64,000 nucleotides of DNA from Paracoccus onubensis (GTDB lineage Bacteria > Pseudomonadota > Alphaproteobacteria > Rhodobacterales > Rhodobacteraceae): positions 248,001 through 312,000 of the forward strand of contig NZ_QZCG01000004.1 in assembly GCF_003591515.1 (NCBI RefSeq), written 5' to 3'. Shown in pieces: positions 26,880 through 37,105 of this stretch. Made by a program: the position numbers and the translations under genes. Below the pieces are notes generated by a model. The model saw only the letters and a list, made by a program, of their open reading frames with translations. It was not told the origin of the DNA and made no database searches. Position 1 is the first letter of the stretch, and the number at the start of each line of letters is the position of its first letter.

Positions 26880-29128
26880 ATCACACCTGCCTCGTCTTTC
26901 TCTTTGGGTTTACGTTGTTTGCCGCGTATGGGGTTCCGCTCTCGCGGAAGCCGGATCTCGGCCATGGCGCCGTCACGATCCGGAGCATCCGTCAGGGCAA
27001 GACTGCCGCCATGTTCCTCGACGATCTTCTTGACGATCGGCAATCCCAGTCCGGTTCCCTGCGATTTCAGCGTCACATAGGGCTCGAACAGACGCGACCG
27101 GTCCGCGGGCAGACCGGGCCCGTTGTCGATGATGCGGATCGTGACGAAATCCGAACCTGTCTTCATCGTGACGGCGACCCGCGGATGCCAGTCTTCAGGA
27201 GAGGATTTCGCCCGTTCTTCAACGGCTTCCCCTGCATTTTTAAGCAAGTTCGTGAAGGCTTGACTCAGCATCCCCCGGTCACAGTCCACGACGACCGGTT
27301 CTTCCGGGATACTCGCCTCGATTGCCCCTTGCAGCGCGTCCTGCTGAAGCAGCACGGCTTCACGCAACAGCGCCGCAAGATCGACTTCGCTGCGATCCGG
27401 CTCGGGCATCCGGGCAAAGCGGCTGAACTCATCGACGATCCGGCGCAAATCGTTGGTCTGGCGGATGATGACATCAACATACTGATCCAACGAGGTCTTT
27501 TCCTCGGGATCGGCAAGCGGAGTCAGTTTGCGCCGCAAACGTTCGGCCGAAAGCTGAATGGGGGTCAGGGGATTCTTGATCTCATGGGCCACGCGCCGCG
27601 CGACGTCGCCCCATGCGGCCATCCGCTGGGCACTGACCAGTTCCGTTACATCGTCGAAAGCCACCACGAAGCCTTCAAGCCCGCCATCCCCCGCACGCCG
27701 AACCGCCATCCGCACCAGAAGGCTTTGCAGCTGCCCGTCGCGTGTCAGGCGCACCTCATCCTGCAAGGTTTCCGCGACAGAGCCGGAAAGACGCTGGAAC
27801 AGCGGTGCAAATTCCGGCACCGCCGTCGAAAGCAAAGCGTTGATGTCACGCTGCGGGTCAAGGCCCAGAAGGCGGATGGTCGAACGGTTCAGAAAATCGA
27901 TCCCACCCTGCGGATCGAGCCCAATCACCCCTGATGTCACCGAACTCAGCACATTGTCGAATAACCGCCGCTGTTCATCCGAAGCGCGATAGCTTTCCAC
28001 CAGTTCTTCGCGCTGCGTCTTGAGCTGCCGTGTCATACGGTTGAAGCTTTGCCCAAGTATCTGAATCTCGTCACCGGTATCCAGCTCAGGCACCTGAAGA
28101 TCCAGATTGCCCCGCCCGACCTGTTCACTTGCATCCGCCAGAAGGCCGATCGGGCGCGACAGACGACTTGCGAACCACAGGCCCATCCAGACCGCGGCCG
28201 CAACCAACAGCAAAGCGAAGCCAAGATAGACCAGAGAAAACTCGAACAGCACCTGCCCGCGCGTCTCTTTCAATTGCCGGTAGTCGCCGACCGTGGCGCG
28301 GGTCTCGTCAAGAAGCCCCAGCAGATTACCATCGACATCGCGGGTCACATAAAGATAGCGATCCGCCAGCGGCGGCAAGGCGACAAGCGCCCGGAACTCG
28401 TTATTCTCCCAGTCTTCGATCAGGACCAGCCCATCGGACTGCGCCTTGTCAAGCTGTTCGCTGCCCGGCGCCTCGTACCAGAACTGATAACTGCGCTCGC
28501 CACGCGAACGGATCTCGCCCGAGCCGTCGATGATATAAGCCTCGCGCAGACCGCGCTGGATCAGCGACTGGCCCTGCACCAGAAGCTGGCGCATCTCGCC
28601 ATCGTCAATCAGCGGATTGGCGCGCCCCGCCTGCACCAATACGCCTGCCAGAGCATGGGCATCCTCGGTCAGATCCCGGCGATGTTCTTCCTGATAGGCT
28701 TCGGCGGCGGCCTGGGAATTGGTGACCACCTGCTGCACCCGCTCCGAGAACCATCCTTCAAGCCCGATATTGACAAGAAAGCCTGCGAATAACGCGACCA
28801 GAACCGTCGGAACAAGCGCCAGACCGGCAAACACAAGCACAAGTCTTCGATGCAGCCGCGCGCCCGCATTGCCGGAATGGCGCCGGGCCGTAATCAACCG
28901 CGCCATCCGGGCGATCACGACGACAATCAGGATGATCAGGTAAAACAGATCAAGCAGCAACACCGTGCGAAGGGACTGCCCCTGCGCATCGATATTGATC
29001 GGCCCCAGAACCGCCAGCGTCGCCAGCATCAACAGGCCACCAGCAGTCAGCAGGCTCCAGAATACAATGCCGCGCCACTGCCGGCCAAGCCGGATTTGCG
29101 CTAAACTATCCCAACTCAGCCCGGACAC
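26876..29128 (-). CDS. ntrY: sensor histidine kinase NtrY
   Basis: Membrane kinase signalling to NtrX. The 750 residues begin with two hydrophobic segments near 20-45 and 55-75 and a third near 95-115. A periplasmic or extracytoplasmic sensor part follows, then a membrane segment near 300 and a HAMP linker (SRPIGLLADASEQVGRGNLD). Next come a PAS domain (DNVLSSVTSGVIGLDPQGGI), the phosphoacceptor block DVARRVAHEIKNPLTPIQLS near residue 510 and an ATP-binding domain with FTNLLKNAGEAVEER, IIDNGPGLP and GTGLGLPIVKKI. All catalytic boxes (H, N, G1, G2) are intact. It lies between ntrC (84-base gap) and ntrX (ATGA overlap); the gap may contain a secondary promoter. Confidence 0.96.
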   Translation of the reverse strand: MSGLSWDSLAQIRLGRQWRGIVFWSLLTAGGLLMLATLAVLGPINIDAQGQSLRTVLLLDLFYLIILIVVVIARMARLITARRHSGNAGARLHRRLVLVFAGLALVPTVLVALFAGFLVNIGLEGWFSERVQQVVTNSQAAAEAYQEEHRRDLTEDAHALAGVLVQAGRANPLIDDGEMRQLLVQGQSLIQRGLREAYIIDGSGEIRSRGERSYQFWYEAPGSEQLDKAQSDGLVLIEDWENNEFRALVALPPLADRYLYVTRDVDGNLLGLLDETRATVGDYRQLKETRGQVLFEFSLVYLGFALLLVAAAVWMGLWFASRLSRPIGLLADASEQVGRGNLDLQVPELDTGDEIQILGQSFNRMTRQLKTQREELVESYRASDEQRRLFDNVLSSVTSGVIGLDPQGGIDFLNRSTIRLLGLDPQRDINALLSTAVPEFAPLFQRLSGSVAETLQDEVRLTRDGQLQSLLVRMAVRRAGDGGLEGFVVAFDDVTELVSAQRMAAWGDVARRVAHEIKNPLTPIQLSAERLRRKLTPLADPEEKTSLDQYVDVIIRQTNDLRRIVDEFSRFARMPEPDRSEVDLAALLREAVLLQQDALQGAIEASIPEEPVVVDCDRGMLSQAFTNLLKNAGEAVEERAKSSPEDWHPRVAVTMKTGSDFVTIRIIDNGPGLPADRSRLFEPYVTLKSQGTGLGLPIVKKIVEEHGGSLALTDAPDRDGAMAEIRLPRERNPIRGKQRKPKEKDEAGVI

Positions 29129-29212
29129 GGACCCGCCCTAACCTTCGCTAGCCGTCTATCGCGGCTTGACTGTTGCAGCGCCGTGACTCAGGCACCACTT
29201 CATGTGGCGGTT

Positions 29213-30625
29213 TTACATCAGTTTGCGGCGGCGTGTCACCTCGATATTTAGATCTGTCAGCTTCTTGCGCAGCGTATTGCGATTAATTCCAAGCAAATCG
29301 GCACATTTAAGCTGATTTCCCCCCGTTGCATCCAATGCGACCTCCAGCAGCGGCCGTTCGAATTCGTGCAATATGCGCTCGTAAAGGCCAGGAGGCGGCA
29401 ATTCGCCGCCATGCAGGTCGAAATAACGGCGCAGATGTGCTTCGACCATATCGGAAAGCGGCGCACTGGTCACCGAAATCCCGCTTGCCCCCGCGTCCGG
29501 CACAACCGCAGCATCTTGACCGCGCGGCTGATCCAGCGCTTCGCGCAACTCATCCGCCGAAACCTCGGGGCCCGACGCGGTAAGTGCAAGACGGCGCATC
29601 AGGTTTTCGAGCTCGCGCACATTTCCGGGGAAGGAATACACCCGCAGATTTCCTGCCGCCTCTTCCGACAGCTTTCGTTCCGGCAAACCCTGCACGGCAG
29701 CCCGGGCGAGCAGATGATCGGCCAGCGGCAGGATATCGTCCACCCGGGAGCGCAGGGGCGGAACCGAAATCGTAACGCCGGCAAGCCGGTAATAGAGATC
29801 CGAGCGCAAACTGCCCGCCACCATTTCACGTTGCGGATCCGCGCCAGTCGTACTGATCAGCCGTGGCAAATTCGCACGCTCCGCCCGTGCCTCCAGCGTC
29901 TCGATCAGACCGATCAGCCGCGCCTGCCCCGCCTGATCGAAAGAGGACGGATTCTCTATGATGATCGTGCCGCCACGGGTTTTTTCGATGATGCGGCTAA
30001 AAGTTTCCTCACCCGCATCCGCCGGAGTCAGGACCGCATGATCGTTGCCGCTGCGGTCTGAAAGATCGTGGAAACTGCGGGCAATGATCGATTTCCCGGT
30101 GCCGGGCTCTCCGGCGATCAGCACCGGCAGATCCGCGTTCAGCACTCGCGCAACCATGCGGAACAATGCCTGCATGGCAGGCGCATGGCCGATCAGAGGC
30201 ATGGCCGGATCGGCCCCTTCGCGCGGAGACGGGCTTTCAAGTGCTGGATCCGATTTTCGCGGCCTGCGGGACAGTGCCTGACCGGCCTTGGTCATCAGAT
30301 CCGGCAGATCGAAGGGTTTGGGCAAATATTCGAAAGCCGCCGCCTCGGTTGCCCGGATCGCCGTGACGATCGTATTCTGTGCCGAGATGACGATAACGGG
30401 CAGATCGGGCCGCTGCCCGCGGATCCGGGGGATCAGATCGATCCCGTTGCCATCCGGCATCATCACATCGGTAATCACCAGATCGCCGCGACCTTCCTCG
30501 ACCCATTTCGACAATTGCGAGAGACTGCCGGTCGCGTGCACCCGGCAGCCCGCCCGCGTCAATGCCTGCGTCAGCACCGTGCGGATGGTGCGGTCGTCAT
30601 CGGCGATCAGAACGGTTCCGTCCAT
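29213..30625 (-). CDS. ntrC: nitrogen regulation response regulator NtrC, Rhodobacter type
   Basis: DNA-binding regulator of nitrogen assimilation, phosphorylated by NtrB. The 470 residues contain a receiver domain with Asp53 (VITDVMMPDG), an AAA+ domain with Walker A GEPGTGKS near residue 168 and RSDLYYRLAGVTISVPPLRS, and a Fis-like helix-turn-helix (LLGINRNTLRKKLTDLNIEV). The region between Walker A and B is shortened: TPADAGEETFSRIIEKTRGG replaces the FGHEKGAFTGA stretch, and Walker B reads GTIIIENPSSF rather than the usual acidic DE. Loss of GAFTGA is known for Rhodobacter capsulatus NtrC, which activates RpoD rather than sigma-54 promoters. The same mode is inferred here. It lies 12 bases after ntrB. 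Confidence 0.96.
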   Translation of the reverse strand: MDGTVLIADDDRTIRTVLTQALTRAGCRVHATGSLSQLSKWVEEGRGDLVITDVMMPDGNGIDLIPRIRGQRPDLPVIVISAQNTIVTAIRATEAAAFEYLPKPFDLPDLMTKAGQALSRRPRKSDPALESPSPREGADPAMPLIGHAPAMQALFRMVARVLNADLPVLIAGEPGTGKSIIARSFHDLSDRSGNDHAVLTPADAGEETFSRIIEKTRGGTIIIENPSSFDQAGQARLIGLIETLEARAERANLPRLISTTGADPQREMVAGSLRSDLYYRLAGVTISVPPLRSRVDDILPLADHLLARAAVQGLPERKLSEEAAGNLRVYSFPGNVRELENLMRRLALTASGPEVSADELREALDQPRGQDAAVVPDAGASGISVTSAPLSDMVEAHLRRYFDLHGGELPPPGLYERILHEFERPLLEVALDATGGNQLKCADLLGINRNTLRKKLTDLNIEVTRRRKLM

Positions 30626-30637
30626 GAGGTCTGGTCC

Positions 30638-31756
30638 TTATGCCTTGGGAAGTGAAATGCGAAACAATGTGCGTCCGGGCCTGCTGTCCACCCGGATCAA
30701 TGCGCCGTGATCGGTCACGATCTTGCTGACCAGCGCCAGACCCAGCCCGGTGCCATTCTCACGCCCGGATACGAATGGTTCGAACACCTGCTCGGCGATG
30801 GCTTCGGGCAGGCCCGGGCCGTCATCCTCGATCTCGATCTGAAGCGGCAGGGCCCGGCCCTGGGGCCAAGCGTCCTCGGGCGGCAGGCGCAGCACATGAT
30901 CATAAGAGCTGCGCAGCCGGATGGTGCCGCCCTGCCCCTTGCCAAATGCCTCGGCGGCATTTCTGACGAGGTTCAGGCAGACCTGCATGAGTTGATCCGC
31001 GTCGGCAAGCGCAAGGGGAAGCGAGGGGTCGTAATCTGCAACGATATGCGCCTTTCGGGCAAAACCGACCCGCGCCGAATGCCGGACCTTCTCAAGCACA
31101 TCATGGATATTCACCGGTTGAAGATCGGGGGTCGAGGTATCCCCGAAACGCTCGACCTGTTCGAGCAGCGTAACGATCCGCCGGGATTCGCTGACGATCA
31201 GTTCGGCCATTTCACGATCCTCGGGCGAGGCGTTTATCGCCATGAGCTGCGCAGCGCCCCTGATCCCGGCCAGCGGGTTCTTGATCTCATGCGCCAGCAT
31301 TTCGGCCATGCCGATAGCGCTGCGGGCAGCAGAGCGGACGGCACGGCTTTGATACTGCATCCCGCCGCCCCCCTCGGGCACGATCAGGATCGAGACCGTG
31401 CCCGGGAGTCCCTCCACCGGTCCGGCATGGACCGAGGCAGGCCGCGTTTCGTGCCCGCCCGCCCGGTCGCCTATTTCGAAATGCACTCCGGGCTGGTGCA
31501 ATACGTCATCGCTTGCGATCACCCGGTTGAACAGCGGTTGCAGCGACGGCCGGATACGCAGCCGCGCGATCATGCCGTCTCCGTCCAGCGGTTTGCCCAG
31601 CGTCGAATTGCGCGACATGTTCAGCCATATCTCGGCAGCGTCGTTCATCTCTGCCACACGCCCCTGCCGGTCAATGATCAGCGCCGGCATCGGCAATTGC
31701 ATCCAGCCCGGACCGGGCTCCGCCTGCCGGAAATCGACCGAGCGGGCATCTGTCAT
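30638..31756 (-). CDS. ntrB: nitrogen regulation sensor kinase NtrB
   Basis: Soluble histidine kinase/phosphatase that, with PII protein, sets the phosphorylation state of NtrC. The 372 residues comprise an N-terminal PAS-like domain (LPMPALIIDRQGRVAEMNDA), the phosphoacceptor block AEMLAHEIKNPLAGIRGAAQ with His156, and an ATPase domain holding LNLVRNAAEAFGKGQGG, IEDDGPGLPEAI and GTGLGLALVSKIVTDHG. No membrane helix is present, as expected for NtrB. The start overlaps the dusB stop by four bases. The gene order dusB-ntrB-ntrC-ntrY-ntrX is the classic alphaproteobacterial nitrogen-control operon. Confidence 0.97.
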   Translation of the reverse strand: MTDARSVDFRQAEPGPGWMQLPMPALIIDRQGRVAEMNDAAEIWLNMSRNSTLGKPLDGDGMIARLRIRPSLQPLFNRVIASDDVLHQPGVHFEIGDRAGGHETRPASVHAGPVEGLPGTVSILIVPEGGGGMQYQSRAVRSAARSAIGMAEMLAHEIKNPLAGIRGAAQLMAINASPEDREMAELIVSESRRIVTLLEQVERFGDTSTPDLQPVNIHDVLEKVRHSARVGFARKAHIVADYDPSLPLALADADQLMQVCLNLVRNAAEAFGKGQGGTIRLRSSYDHVLRLPPEDAWPQGRALPLQIEIEDDGPGLPEAIAEQVFEPFVSGRENGTGLGLALVSKIVTDHGALIRVDSRPGRTLFRISLPKA

Positions 31757-32769
31757 GCCGCAACCCGTCCTGCCGCCTGCCCCGGCGCCTCGGCGAAGGC
31801 GCGGCGGATCAGGGCGATGGTTTCAGGGGCGCTGGGCGCGCGCAGCATTTCGGCGCGAAGCGGGGCATTGTTCGCCTCGGCATACCAGCCCAGATGTTTG
31901 CGGGCGACCCGTAGCCCCAATTCGGACCCGTAGAAATCAAGCATGTCTTCGTAATGTTCTTCGACCAGTTCCGCCAACGCCGCGCCGCGTGGAATCCTGG
32001 GGGCGGGCGCATTCCAAAGCTCATGCGCGATCTGCGCCAGCCGCCACGGCGCGCCTTGTGCACCCCGCCCGACCATGACCGCATCCGCCCCCGAGGCCGC
32101 CAATGCCGCCCGCGCGGATGCCGCGCAGACCACATCGCCATTCGCGACCAAAGGCGGACGGTTCGGGATATTTGCAACCGCTGCGATTTTCGCCCAATCC
32201 GCGCGGCCCTTGTAGAACTGCGCCCGGGTTCGGCCGTGCACGGTCAGCATCCGTATCCCGGCATCCGCCGCGCGCCGCGCAAGTTCGGCGGCATTCAGGC
32301 TACTGTCATCCCAACCCAACCGCATCTTCAGCGTCACCGGAACGGAAACCGCCGCCACCACGGCATCGATCAGCCCAAGCGCGTGATCAAGATCGCGCAT
32401 CAGGGCCGCACCCGACAATCCACCCGTCACCTTCTTGGCCGGACAGCCCATATTGATATCGATGATTCGCGCACCCATTCCCTGAACGATCCGCGCGGTC
32501 TCGACCATGGCTGCGGCCTCGCGCCCTGCGATCTGCACCGAGACGGACAGGCCCCCTTCGGTCAATGCCTTTGCCCGTACCGCCGCCCGCGTCGAGGGCC
32601 GCGGTGTCACCATTTCGGTCGAGGCGACCATCTCACTGACCAGTAATCCCGCCCCGAACCGGGCCACGGCGCGGCGAAATGGCAGATCAGTGATTCCGGC
32701 CATCGGCGCCAGAAAGACCGGCATGCCCAGTCGCGTTTCGCCAAGAATGATCGGATCGGGTGATTGCAT
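31753..32769 (-). CDS. dusB: tRNA dihydrouridine synthase DusB (NifR3)
   Basis: FMN enzyme reducing specific uridines in tRNA, and the first gene of the nitrogen-regulation operon (hence its old name nifR3). The 338-residue protein has the flavin-binding opening VFLAPMAGITDLPFRRAVAR, the catalytic cysteine in IDINMGCPAKKVTGGLSGAA near residue 100, LTVHGRTRAQFYKGRADW near 165 and the phosphate-binding GADAVMVGRGAQGAPW near 225. The start at 32769 (RBS AGGAACAGGAT) is preferred over an ATG 22 codons upstream whose leader is basic and unlike Dus proteins. Its tail overlaps ntrB. The link to nitrogen control is positional; no regulatory role is evident in the protein. Confidence 0.96.
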   Translation of the reverse strand: MQSPDPIILGETRLGMPVFLAPMAGITDLPFRRAVARFGAGLLVSEMVASTEMVTPRPSTRAAVRAKALTEGGLSVSVQIAGREAAAMVETARIVQGMGARIIDINMGCPAKKVTGGLSGAALMRDLDHALGLIDAVVAAVSVPVTLKMRLGWDDSSLNAAELARRAADAGIRMLTVHGRTRAQFYKGRADWAKIAAVANIPNRPPLVANGDVVCAASARAALAASGADAVMVGRGAQGAPWRLAQIAHELWNAPAPRIPRGAALAELVEEHYEDMLDFYGSELGLRVARKHLGWYAEANNAPLRAEMLRAPSAPETIALIRRAFAEAPGQAAGRVAA

Positions 32770-33011
32770 ATCCTGTTCCTTCGTCCCGCCGCGGGCTCGC
32801 CGCAAGTGCTTGCCCCCCAGCCTCGGCCTTCCCATATCGAGGATGCGAGGTGCTGCTTAAATTTCATGCTTACTGCTTACAATATAGGCAGAAGGTTTCC
32901 GACGCCATGTCGCAATTCGCATACCAGTCCGTCGCATCCGGCATGGAGCTTTGGCGCGCGGGCTGATTACTTGGCGTTCAATCCGCATCAGGCGGCAATG
33001 AAAGGCGATTC

Positions 33012-34394
33012 ATGTTCTTGTCGGTCTTCGATCTGTTCAAAATCGGCGTTGGCCCGTCTTCGTCACATACCATGGGTCCAATGGTGGCCGGTGCGCGGTT
33101 CCTCGAGGCATTGCGGAACAGCCCATTCCAGCCGCATGGGCTGCGGGCAAGCCTGCATGGCAGCCTCGCCTTCACCGGCAAAGGCCATGCGACGGACCGG
33201 GCGACGATCCTTGGGCTGGCCGGCTTCGTCCCCGAGACGATGGATGCCGATGCCGCCGAGACGGTGCTGGCCGCCAATCGCGAGAATCGGGTGCTGACCG
33301 TCGACGGGCTGGGCGAATTGCAATTCGACCCCGAACGGGATCTCTGCTTCGATTTCGAGAATTCCCTGCCCGGTCATGCCAATGGCATGACGCTATCGGC
33401 CACAGATGCGCAGGGCGATGTGATCTTTCATCAGATCTATTATTCGATCGGCGGCGGCTTCGTGCTGACCGATCAGGAACTGGCCCGCAAAGGTGACGAA
33501 GATCGCAGCGATGCCGTCGACAAGGTTCCCTATCCTTTCGCCAATGCCGCCGAAATGCTGGAGATGGCGGAACGGTCGGGAAAATCCATAGCCGCGATGA
33601 AGCGCGCCAACGAGTTGAGTTTCCGCAATGAGGCCGAATTGCGTCACGGGTTGCTGCGGATCTGGCAGGTCATGCGCGATTGCATGGAGCGCGGGCTAAG
33701 CACCGAGGGCATCCTGCCGGGCGGGCTGCATGTCCGCAGGCGCGCGCGCGGGATACATGAGAAGCTGATGGCCGAGCGGGGCATGAATCTGACCGCACCG
33801 CATGTCATCAATGACTGGATGTCCACCTATGCCATGGCCGTGAACGAAGAGAATGCGGCAGGCGGGCAGGTCGTCACGGCCCCCACCAATGGCGCCGCCG
33901 GGGTGGTGCCTGCCGTGATCCGCTACTGGCTGGATCACGTGCCGGGCGCAAGCGAACGCGACCTGCCGGATTTCCTGCTGACAGCCGCCGCTATCGGCGG
34001 GCTGGTCAAGCATAACGCCTCGATCTCGGGGGCGGAATGCGGTTGTCAGGCCGAGGTCGGCAGCGCCGCTGCCATGGCGGCGGCAGGTCTGGCCGCCGTA
34101 CTGGGAGCCACGCCCCACCAGATCGAGAATGCCGCGGAAATCGCGCTCGAGCATCATCTGGGCATGACCTGCGATCCGGTGAAAGGGCTGGTGCAGGTCC
34201 CCTGCATCGAGCGTAACGGTTTGGGGGCAATCAAGGCGGTCAGTGCGGCCAGTCTGGCCCTGCGCGGGGATGGCAGCCATCTGGTGCCGCTGGATTCCGC
34301 CATCGAAACCATGCGCCAGACCGGTCAGGACATGAGTGAGAAATACAAGGAAACCTCGCTGGGCGGTCTGGCCGTCAATGTGCCGAATTGCTGA
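33012..34394 (+). CDS. sdaA: L-serine ammonia-lyase (iron-sulfur type)
   Basis: Cytoplasmic [4Fe-4S] enzyme converting L-serine to pyruvate and ammonia. The 460-residue single-chain form starts with the signature [20 protein letters not shown] (beta domain). The C-terminal alpha domain carries the cluster cysteines in [17 protein letters not shown] near residue 345, [15 protein letters not shown] near 385-399, and the cap [11 protein letters not shown]. Translation follows a weak ribosome-binding site (AAAGG). It is divergent from dusB over 242 bases and is a monocistronic-looking gene. The ammonia it makes connects to nitrogen control only by proximity. Confidence 0.96.
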   Translation: MFLSVFDLFKIGVGPSSSHTMGPMVAGARFLEALRNSPFQPHGLRASLHGSLAFTGKGHATDRATILGLAGFVPETMDADAAETVLAANRENRVLTVDGLGELQFDPERDLCFDFENSLPGHANGMTLSATDAQGDVIFHQIYYSIGGGFVLTDQELARKGDEDRSDAVDKVPYPFANAAEMLEMAERSGKSIAAMKRANELSFRNEAELRHGLLRIWQVMRDCMERGLSTEGILPGGLHVRRRARGIHEKLMAERGMNLTAPHVINDWMSTYAMAVNEENAAGGQVVTAPTNGAAGVVPAVIRYWLDHVPGASERDLPDFLLTAAAIGGLVKHNASISGAECGCQAEVGSAAAMAAAGLAAVLGATPHQIENAAEIALEHHLGMTCDPVKGLVQVPCIERNGLGAIKAVSAASLALRGDGSHLVPLDSAIETMRQTGQDMSEKYKETSLGGLAVNVPNC

Positions 34395-34507
34395 TTCCGC
34401 GTGATCAGAGCATATCGCGCCCGCCCGGTTTCACTGTCATCACGAAAGCGGCTTGAAATCCACGGAAAAAGGCGGCGGCATCATCCGAGCCGTCAGACCC
34501 CGCGGGA

Positions 34508-35137
34508 TCAGAACTCGACGCCGGGCTGAGCCTTGATCCCTTCGCGGAATGGATGTTTGACCACGGTGATTTCGCTGACCAGATCCGCCGCTTCGATCAG
34601 GACAGGAGGCGCATTGCGCCCTGTCAGCACGACATGGGTCATGGGAGGCTTTTCATCCGCAAGAAACAAAACGACCTCTGCCGGGTCCAGATAGCCATTG
34701 CGGAAGGCGATATTGATCTCGTCCAGCAGCACCATGCGAATCGCCGGATCGCGGATCAGCTCCTGCGCCCGCCGCCATGCCGCGCCCGCGGCCTCTATAT
34801 CGCGGCGTTTGTCCTGCGTTTCCCATGTGAACCCTTCGCCCATGACATGAAACTGGCAGAGTTCGGAAAAATGCGTGGTCAATATCCGGCGTTCTCCGGT
34901 GTCCCAGCTTCCCTTGATGAACTGCACCACCGCGCAGGGCATCCCGTGCCCGATGCAGCGCATGATCATTCCGAAACCGGAACTGGATTTGCCCTTGCCG
35001 GGTCCGGTATGGACGATCACCAGGCCCTTTTCGCCGGTCTTGCCCGCCATCATCCGGTCCCGCGCGGCCTTGATCTTCGCCATTTTCTGCGCATGGCGGA
35101 TCTGTTCCTCTTCGGTGATGTCGCGGCTATCGGTCAA
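34508..35137 (-). CDS. cobO: cob(I)yrinic acid a,c-diamide adenosyltransferase
   Basis: Transfers the adenosyl group of ATP to the cobalt of reduced corrinoids (CobO/BtuR/CobA type). The 209 residues contain the reversed-order P-loop HTGPGKGKSSSGFGMI near residue 43, FIKGSWDTGERRI near 75, the aromatic MGEGFTWETQDKRRD near 98, and VLLDEINIAFRNGYLD near 140. These are all diagnostic of this family rather than PduO or EutT types. The ATG at 35137 begins a helical N-terminal arm (EEEQIRHAQKMAKIKAARDR) seen in full-length members. It is away from cobSTU at 2.3-4.5 kb and lies next to rppH (24-base gap). Confidence 0.95.
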   Translation of the reverse strand: MTDSRDITEEEQIRHAQKMAKIKAARDRMMAGKTGEKGLVIVHTGPGKGKSSSGFGMIMRCIGHGMPCAVVQFIKGSWDTGERRILTTHFSELCQFHVMGEGFTWETQDKRRDIEAAGAAWRRAQELIRDPAIRMVLLDEINIAFRNGYLDPAEVVLFLADEKPPMTHVVLTGRNAPPVLIEAADLVSEITVVKHPFREGIKAQPGVEF

Positions 35138-35161
35138 GAATTCATCCTTTCAAGCGATGCG

Positions 35162-35674
35162 TCAGGCAGTGCCGGCTCTTGTCAGCATATCGCGAAAGGC
35201 CGTGAAGACCTTGCGGTAAACCGCTTGCTTGAAGGGTACGATATGGGTGATCAGATCATCCGCGGCCATCCAGCGCCAGCGATCGAATTCCGGGTGATCG
35301 GTCTTGATATCGATATCCGTATCTTCGCCCAGAAAACGCATCAGAAACCATTTCTGCTTCTGCCCCCGATATTTTCCTTTCCAGACCTTGCCCAGAAGTT
35401 CGGGGGGCAGATCGTAATAGACCCAGTCAGGAGTCTCGGCCAGCACTTCCACCCGGTCGGCACTGACCCCCGTTTCCTCGGTCAGTTCGCGCAGCGCCGC
35501 CTGCGCCGGTGTTTCGCCATTATCGATCCCACCCTGCGGCATCTGCCAGGCGGCGGGACGGTCAGCGGGCCGGTCGATACGCTGACCCGCAAAAACCAAC
35601 CCTTCCCGATTAAGCAGCACCACCCCGGCGCAGGGCCGGTAAGGCAGGTCCTCCGGTCCGGAAGCGCCGGTCAT
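35162..35674 (-). CDS. rppH: RNA pyrophosphohydrolase (Nudix)
   Basis: Removes pyrophosphate from the 5' end of messages, exposing them to ribonuclease decay; homologues also cleave dinucleoside polyphosphates. The 170 residues hold the complete Nudix box [23 protein letters not shown] at about residues 48-70. Other family patches are [28 protein letters not shown] and [20 protein letters not shown]. The start overlaps the ctpA stop by four bases, placing it at the end of a gpmI-envC-ctpA-rppH transcript. Its fit to RppH/NudH is closer than to general Nudix hydrolases because of the WQMPQGGID core. Confidence 0.94.
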   Translation of the reverse strand: MTGASGPEDLPYRPCAGVVLLNREGLVFAGQRIDRPADRPAAWQMPQGGIDNGETPAQAALRELTEETGVSADRVEVLAETPDWVYYDLPPELLGKVWKGKYRGQKQKWFLMRFLGEDTDIDIKTDHPEFDRWRWMAADDLITHIVPFKQAVYRKVFTAFRDMLTRAGTA

Positions 35675-37089
35675 TCGTTAGCCGCCCCTTCATTATCCAC
35701 CGAACCCTCGCCGGTCACTGCCGGAGTCGTGTCGGCGGGTATCTGGGACGCATTGAAATTCACCGCCGCAAGCCCCTTGAGCACGTCAACCGCATAGGCA
35801 AGCTGATAATCCTCTTCGCGCAGCTTGGCGGTCGCCTCGACCTCGGCGGCTTCTTCTTCCATCTGCTTGCGTTCATCGTCGCTGATCGAATCGTTGTTCA
35901 GCGCACCGCGAAGATCGGCTTCCGAGCGGTTGAAACTCGAATTGGTGCGCGGCTCGTCCGCATTCTCCTCTTCGGGAGCGCGTTTCGGCTGCGCCACGAT
36001 AATGTCGGGCTGAATGCCCAGAGATTGAATCGAGCGCCCCGACGGTGTGTAATACAGGGCTGTCGTCAGCCGGATCGCGCTTTCCGAGGTGACCGGCATC
36101 ACTGTCTGGACCGAGCCTTTGCCGAATGTTTTCTCGCCCACGACAATGGCGCGGCGATGATCCTTGAGCGCGCCGGTGACGATCTCGGAAGCACTGGCCG
36201 AGCCGCCATTGATCAGCACGACCATCGGCTTGCCCTCGGCCAGATCGCCCTCCTCGGCGTTCCATCTTTCGCTTTCCTCGGGCTTGCGCCCGCGGGTCGA
36301 GACGATCTCGCCGGCATTCAGGAACGCATCCGACACGTTGATCGCCTGATTAAGCAAGCCACCCGGATTGTTGCGCAGATCCAGCACGAAGCCAGTGACC
36401 TTCTCGATGCCACCCGCCTCTTCCACGGCCTTTTCGATTTCCGCCTTCAACGTGTCATAGGTTTCGTCATTGAAGGTCGAAACCCTCAGGATGATCGCAT
36501 GTCCTTCGATGCGGGTCTTCACCACGGTCAGCTTGATCGTGTCGCGGGTGATCTTGACATCGAACGGCTCATTCTCTCCCTCCCGCAGGATGGTGATGGT
36601 CAGTTCGCTGCCGACCGGGCCGCGCATCGTGTCAACGGCCTCGTCCAGGGTAAGCCCCATCAGCGACTCACCGTCCACATGGGTAATGAAATCGCCGGAT
36701 TTCACCCCCGCCTGCGCGGCGGGCGTATCGTCGATGGGCGAGACGACCTTGATCAGCCCGTCCTCCATGCTGACCTCGATCCCCAGCCCGCCGAAGCTGC
36801 CGCGGGTCTGGGTCTGCATGTCCTCGTAATCATTCGCGGACAGGAAAGAACTGTGCGGGTCCAGAGAGGTCAGCATCCCGTTGATGGCCGCCTCGATCAG
36901 CTTCTTGTCCTCGGGCACCTCGACATAATCGGAACGCACCCGTTCGAACACATTTCCGAAAAGTTCGAGTTGCTCGTAAATCGAGCTGTTCTTGCCCGTT
37001 TCCTGCGCGACAAGCGGTCCCGCGAATTGCGTTGTGATCAAAGCTCCGGCCAGAACGCCGCCAAGACCTGCGATAAGGTAGTGTTTCAT
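35671..37089 (-). CDS. ctpA: carboxy-terminal processing protease (S41 family)
   Basis: Periplasmic serine protease of the CtpA/Prc family, linked in other bacteria to turnover of murein hydrolases and envelope proteins. The 472 residues start with a signal or anchor ([20 protein letters not shown]), then a PDZ domain ([20 protein letters not shown]). The S41 core has the Ser-Lys dyad: [15 protein letters not shown] near residue 320 and [15 protein letters not shown] near 345. The low-complexity tail is acidic ([20 protein letters not shown]). The ATG at 37089, with CAGGAAAGG upstream, is preferred over one 13 codons earlier. Co-transcription with envC fits a joint role in peptidoglycan remodelling. 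Confidence 0.95.
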   Translation of the reverse strand: MKHYLIAGLGGVLAGALITTQFAGPLVAQETGKNSSIYEQLELFGNVFERVRSDYVEVPEDKKLIEAAINGMLTSLDPHSSFLSANDYEDMQTQTRGSFGGLGIEVSMEDGLIKVVSPIDDTPAAQAGVKSGDFITHVDGESLMGLTLDEAVDTMRGPVGSELTITILREGENEPFDVKITRDTIKLTVVKTRIEGHAIILRVSTFNDETYDTLKAEIEKAVEEAGGIEKVTGFVLDLRNNPGGLLNQAINVSDAFLNAGEIVSTRGRKPEESERWNAEEGDLAEGKPMVVLINGGSASASEIVTGALKDHRRAIVVGEKTFGKGSVQTVMPVTSESAIRLTTALYYTPSGRSIQSLGIQPDIIVAQPKRAPEEENADEPRTNSSFNRSEADLRGALNNDSISDDERKQMEEEAAEVEATAKLREEDYQLAYAVDVLKGLAAVNFNASQIPADTTPAVTGEGSVDNEGAANE

Positions 37090-37105
37090 GATGGCCTTTC
37101 CTGCC

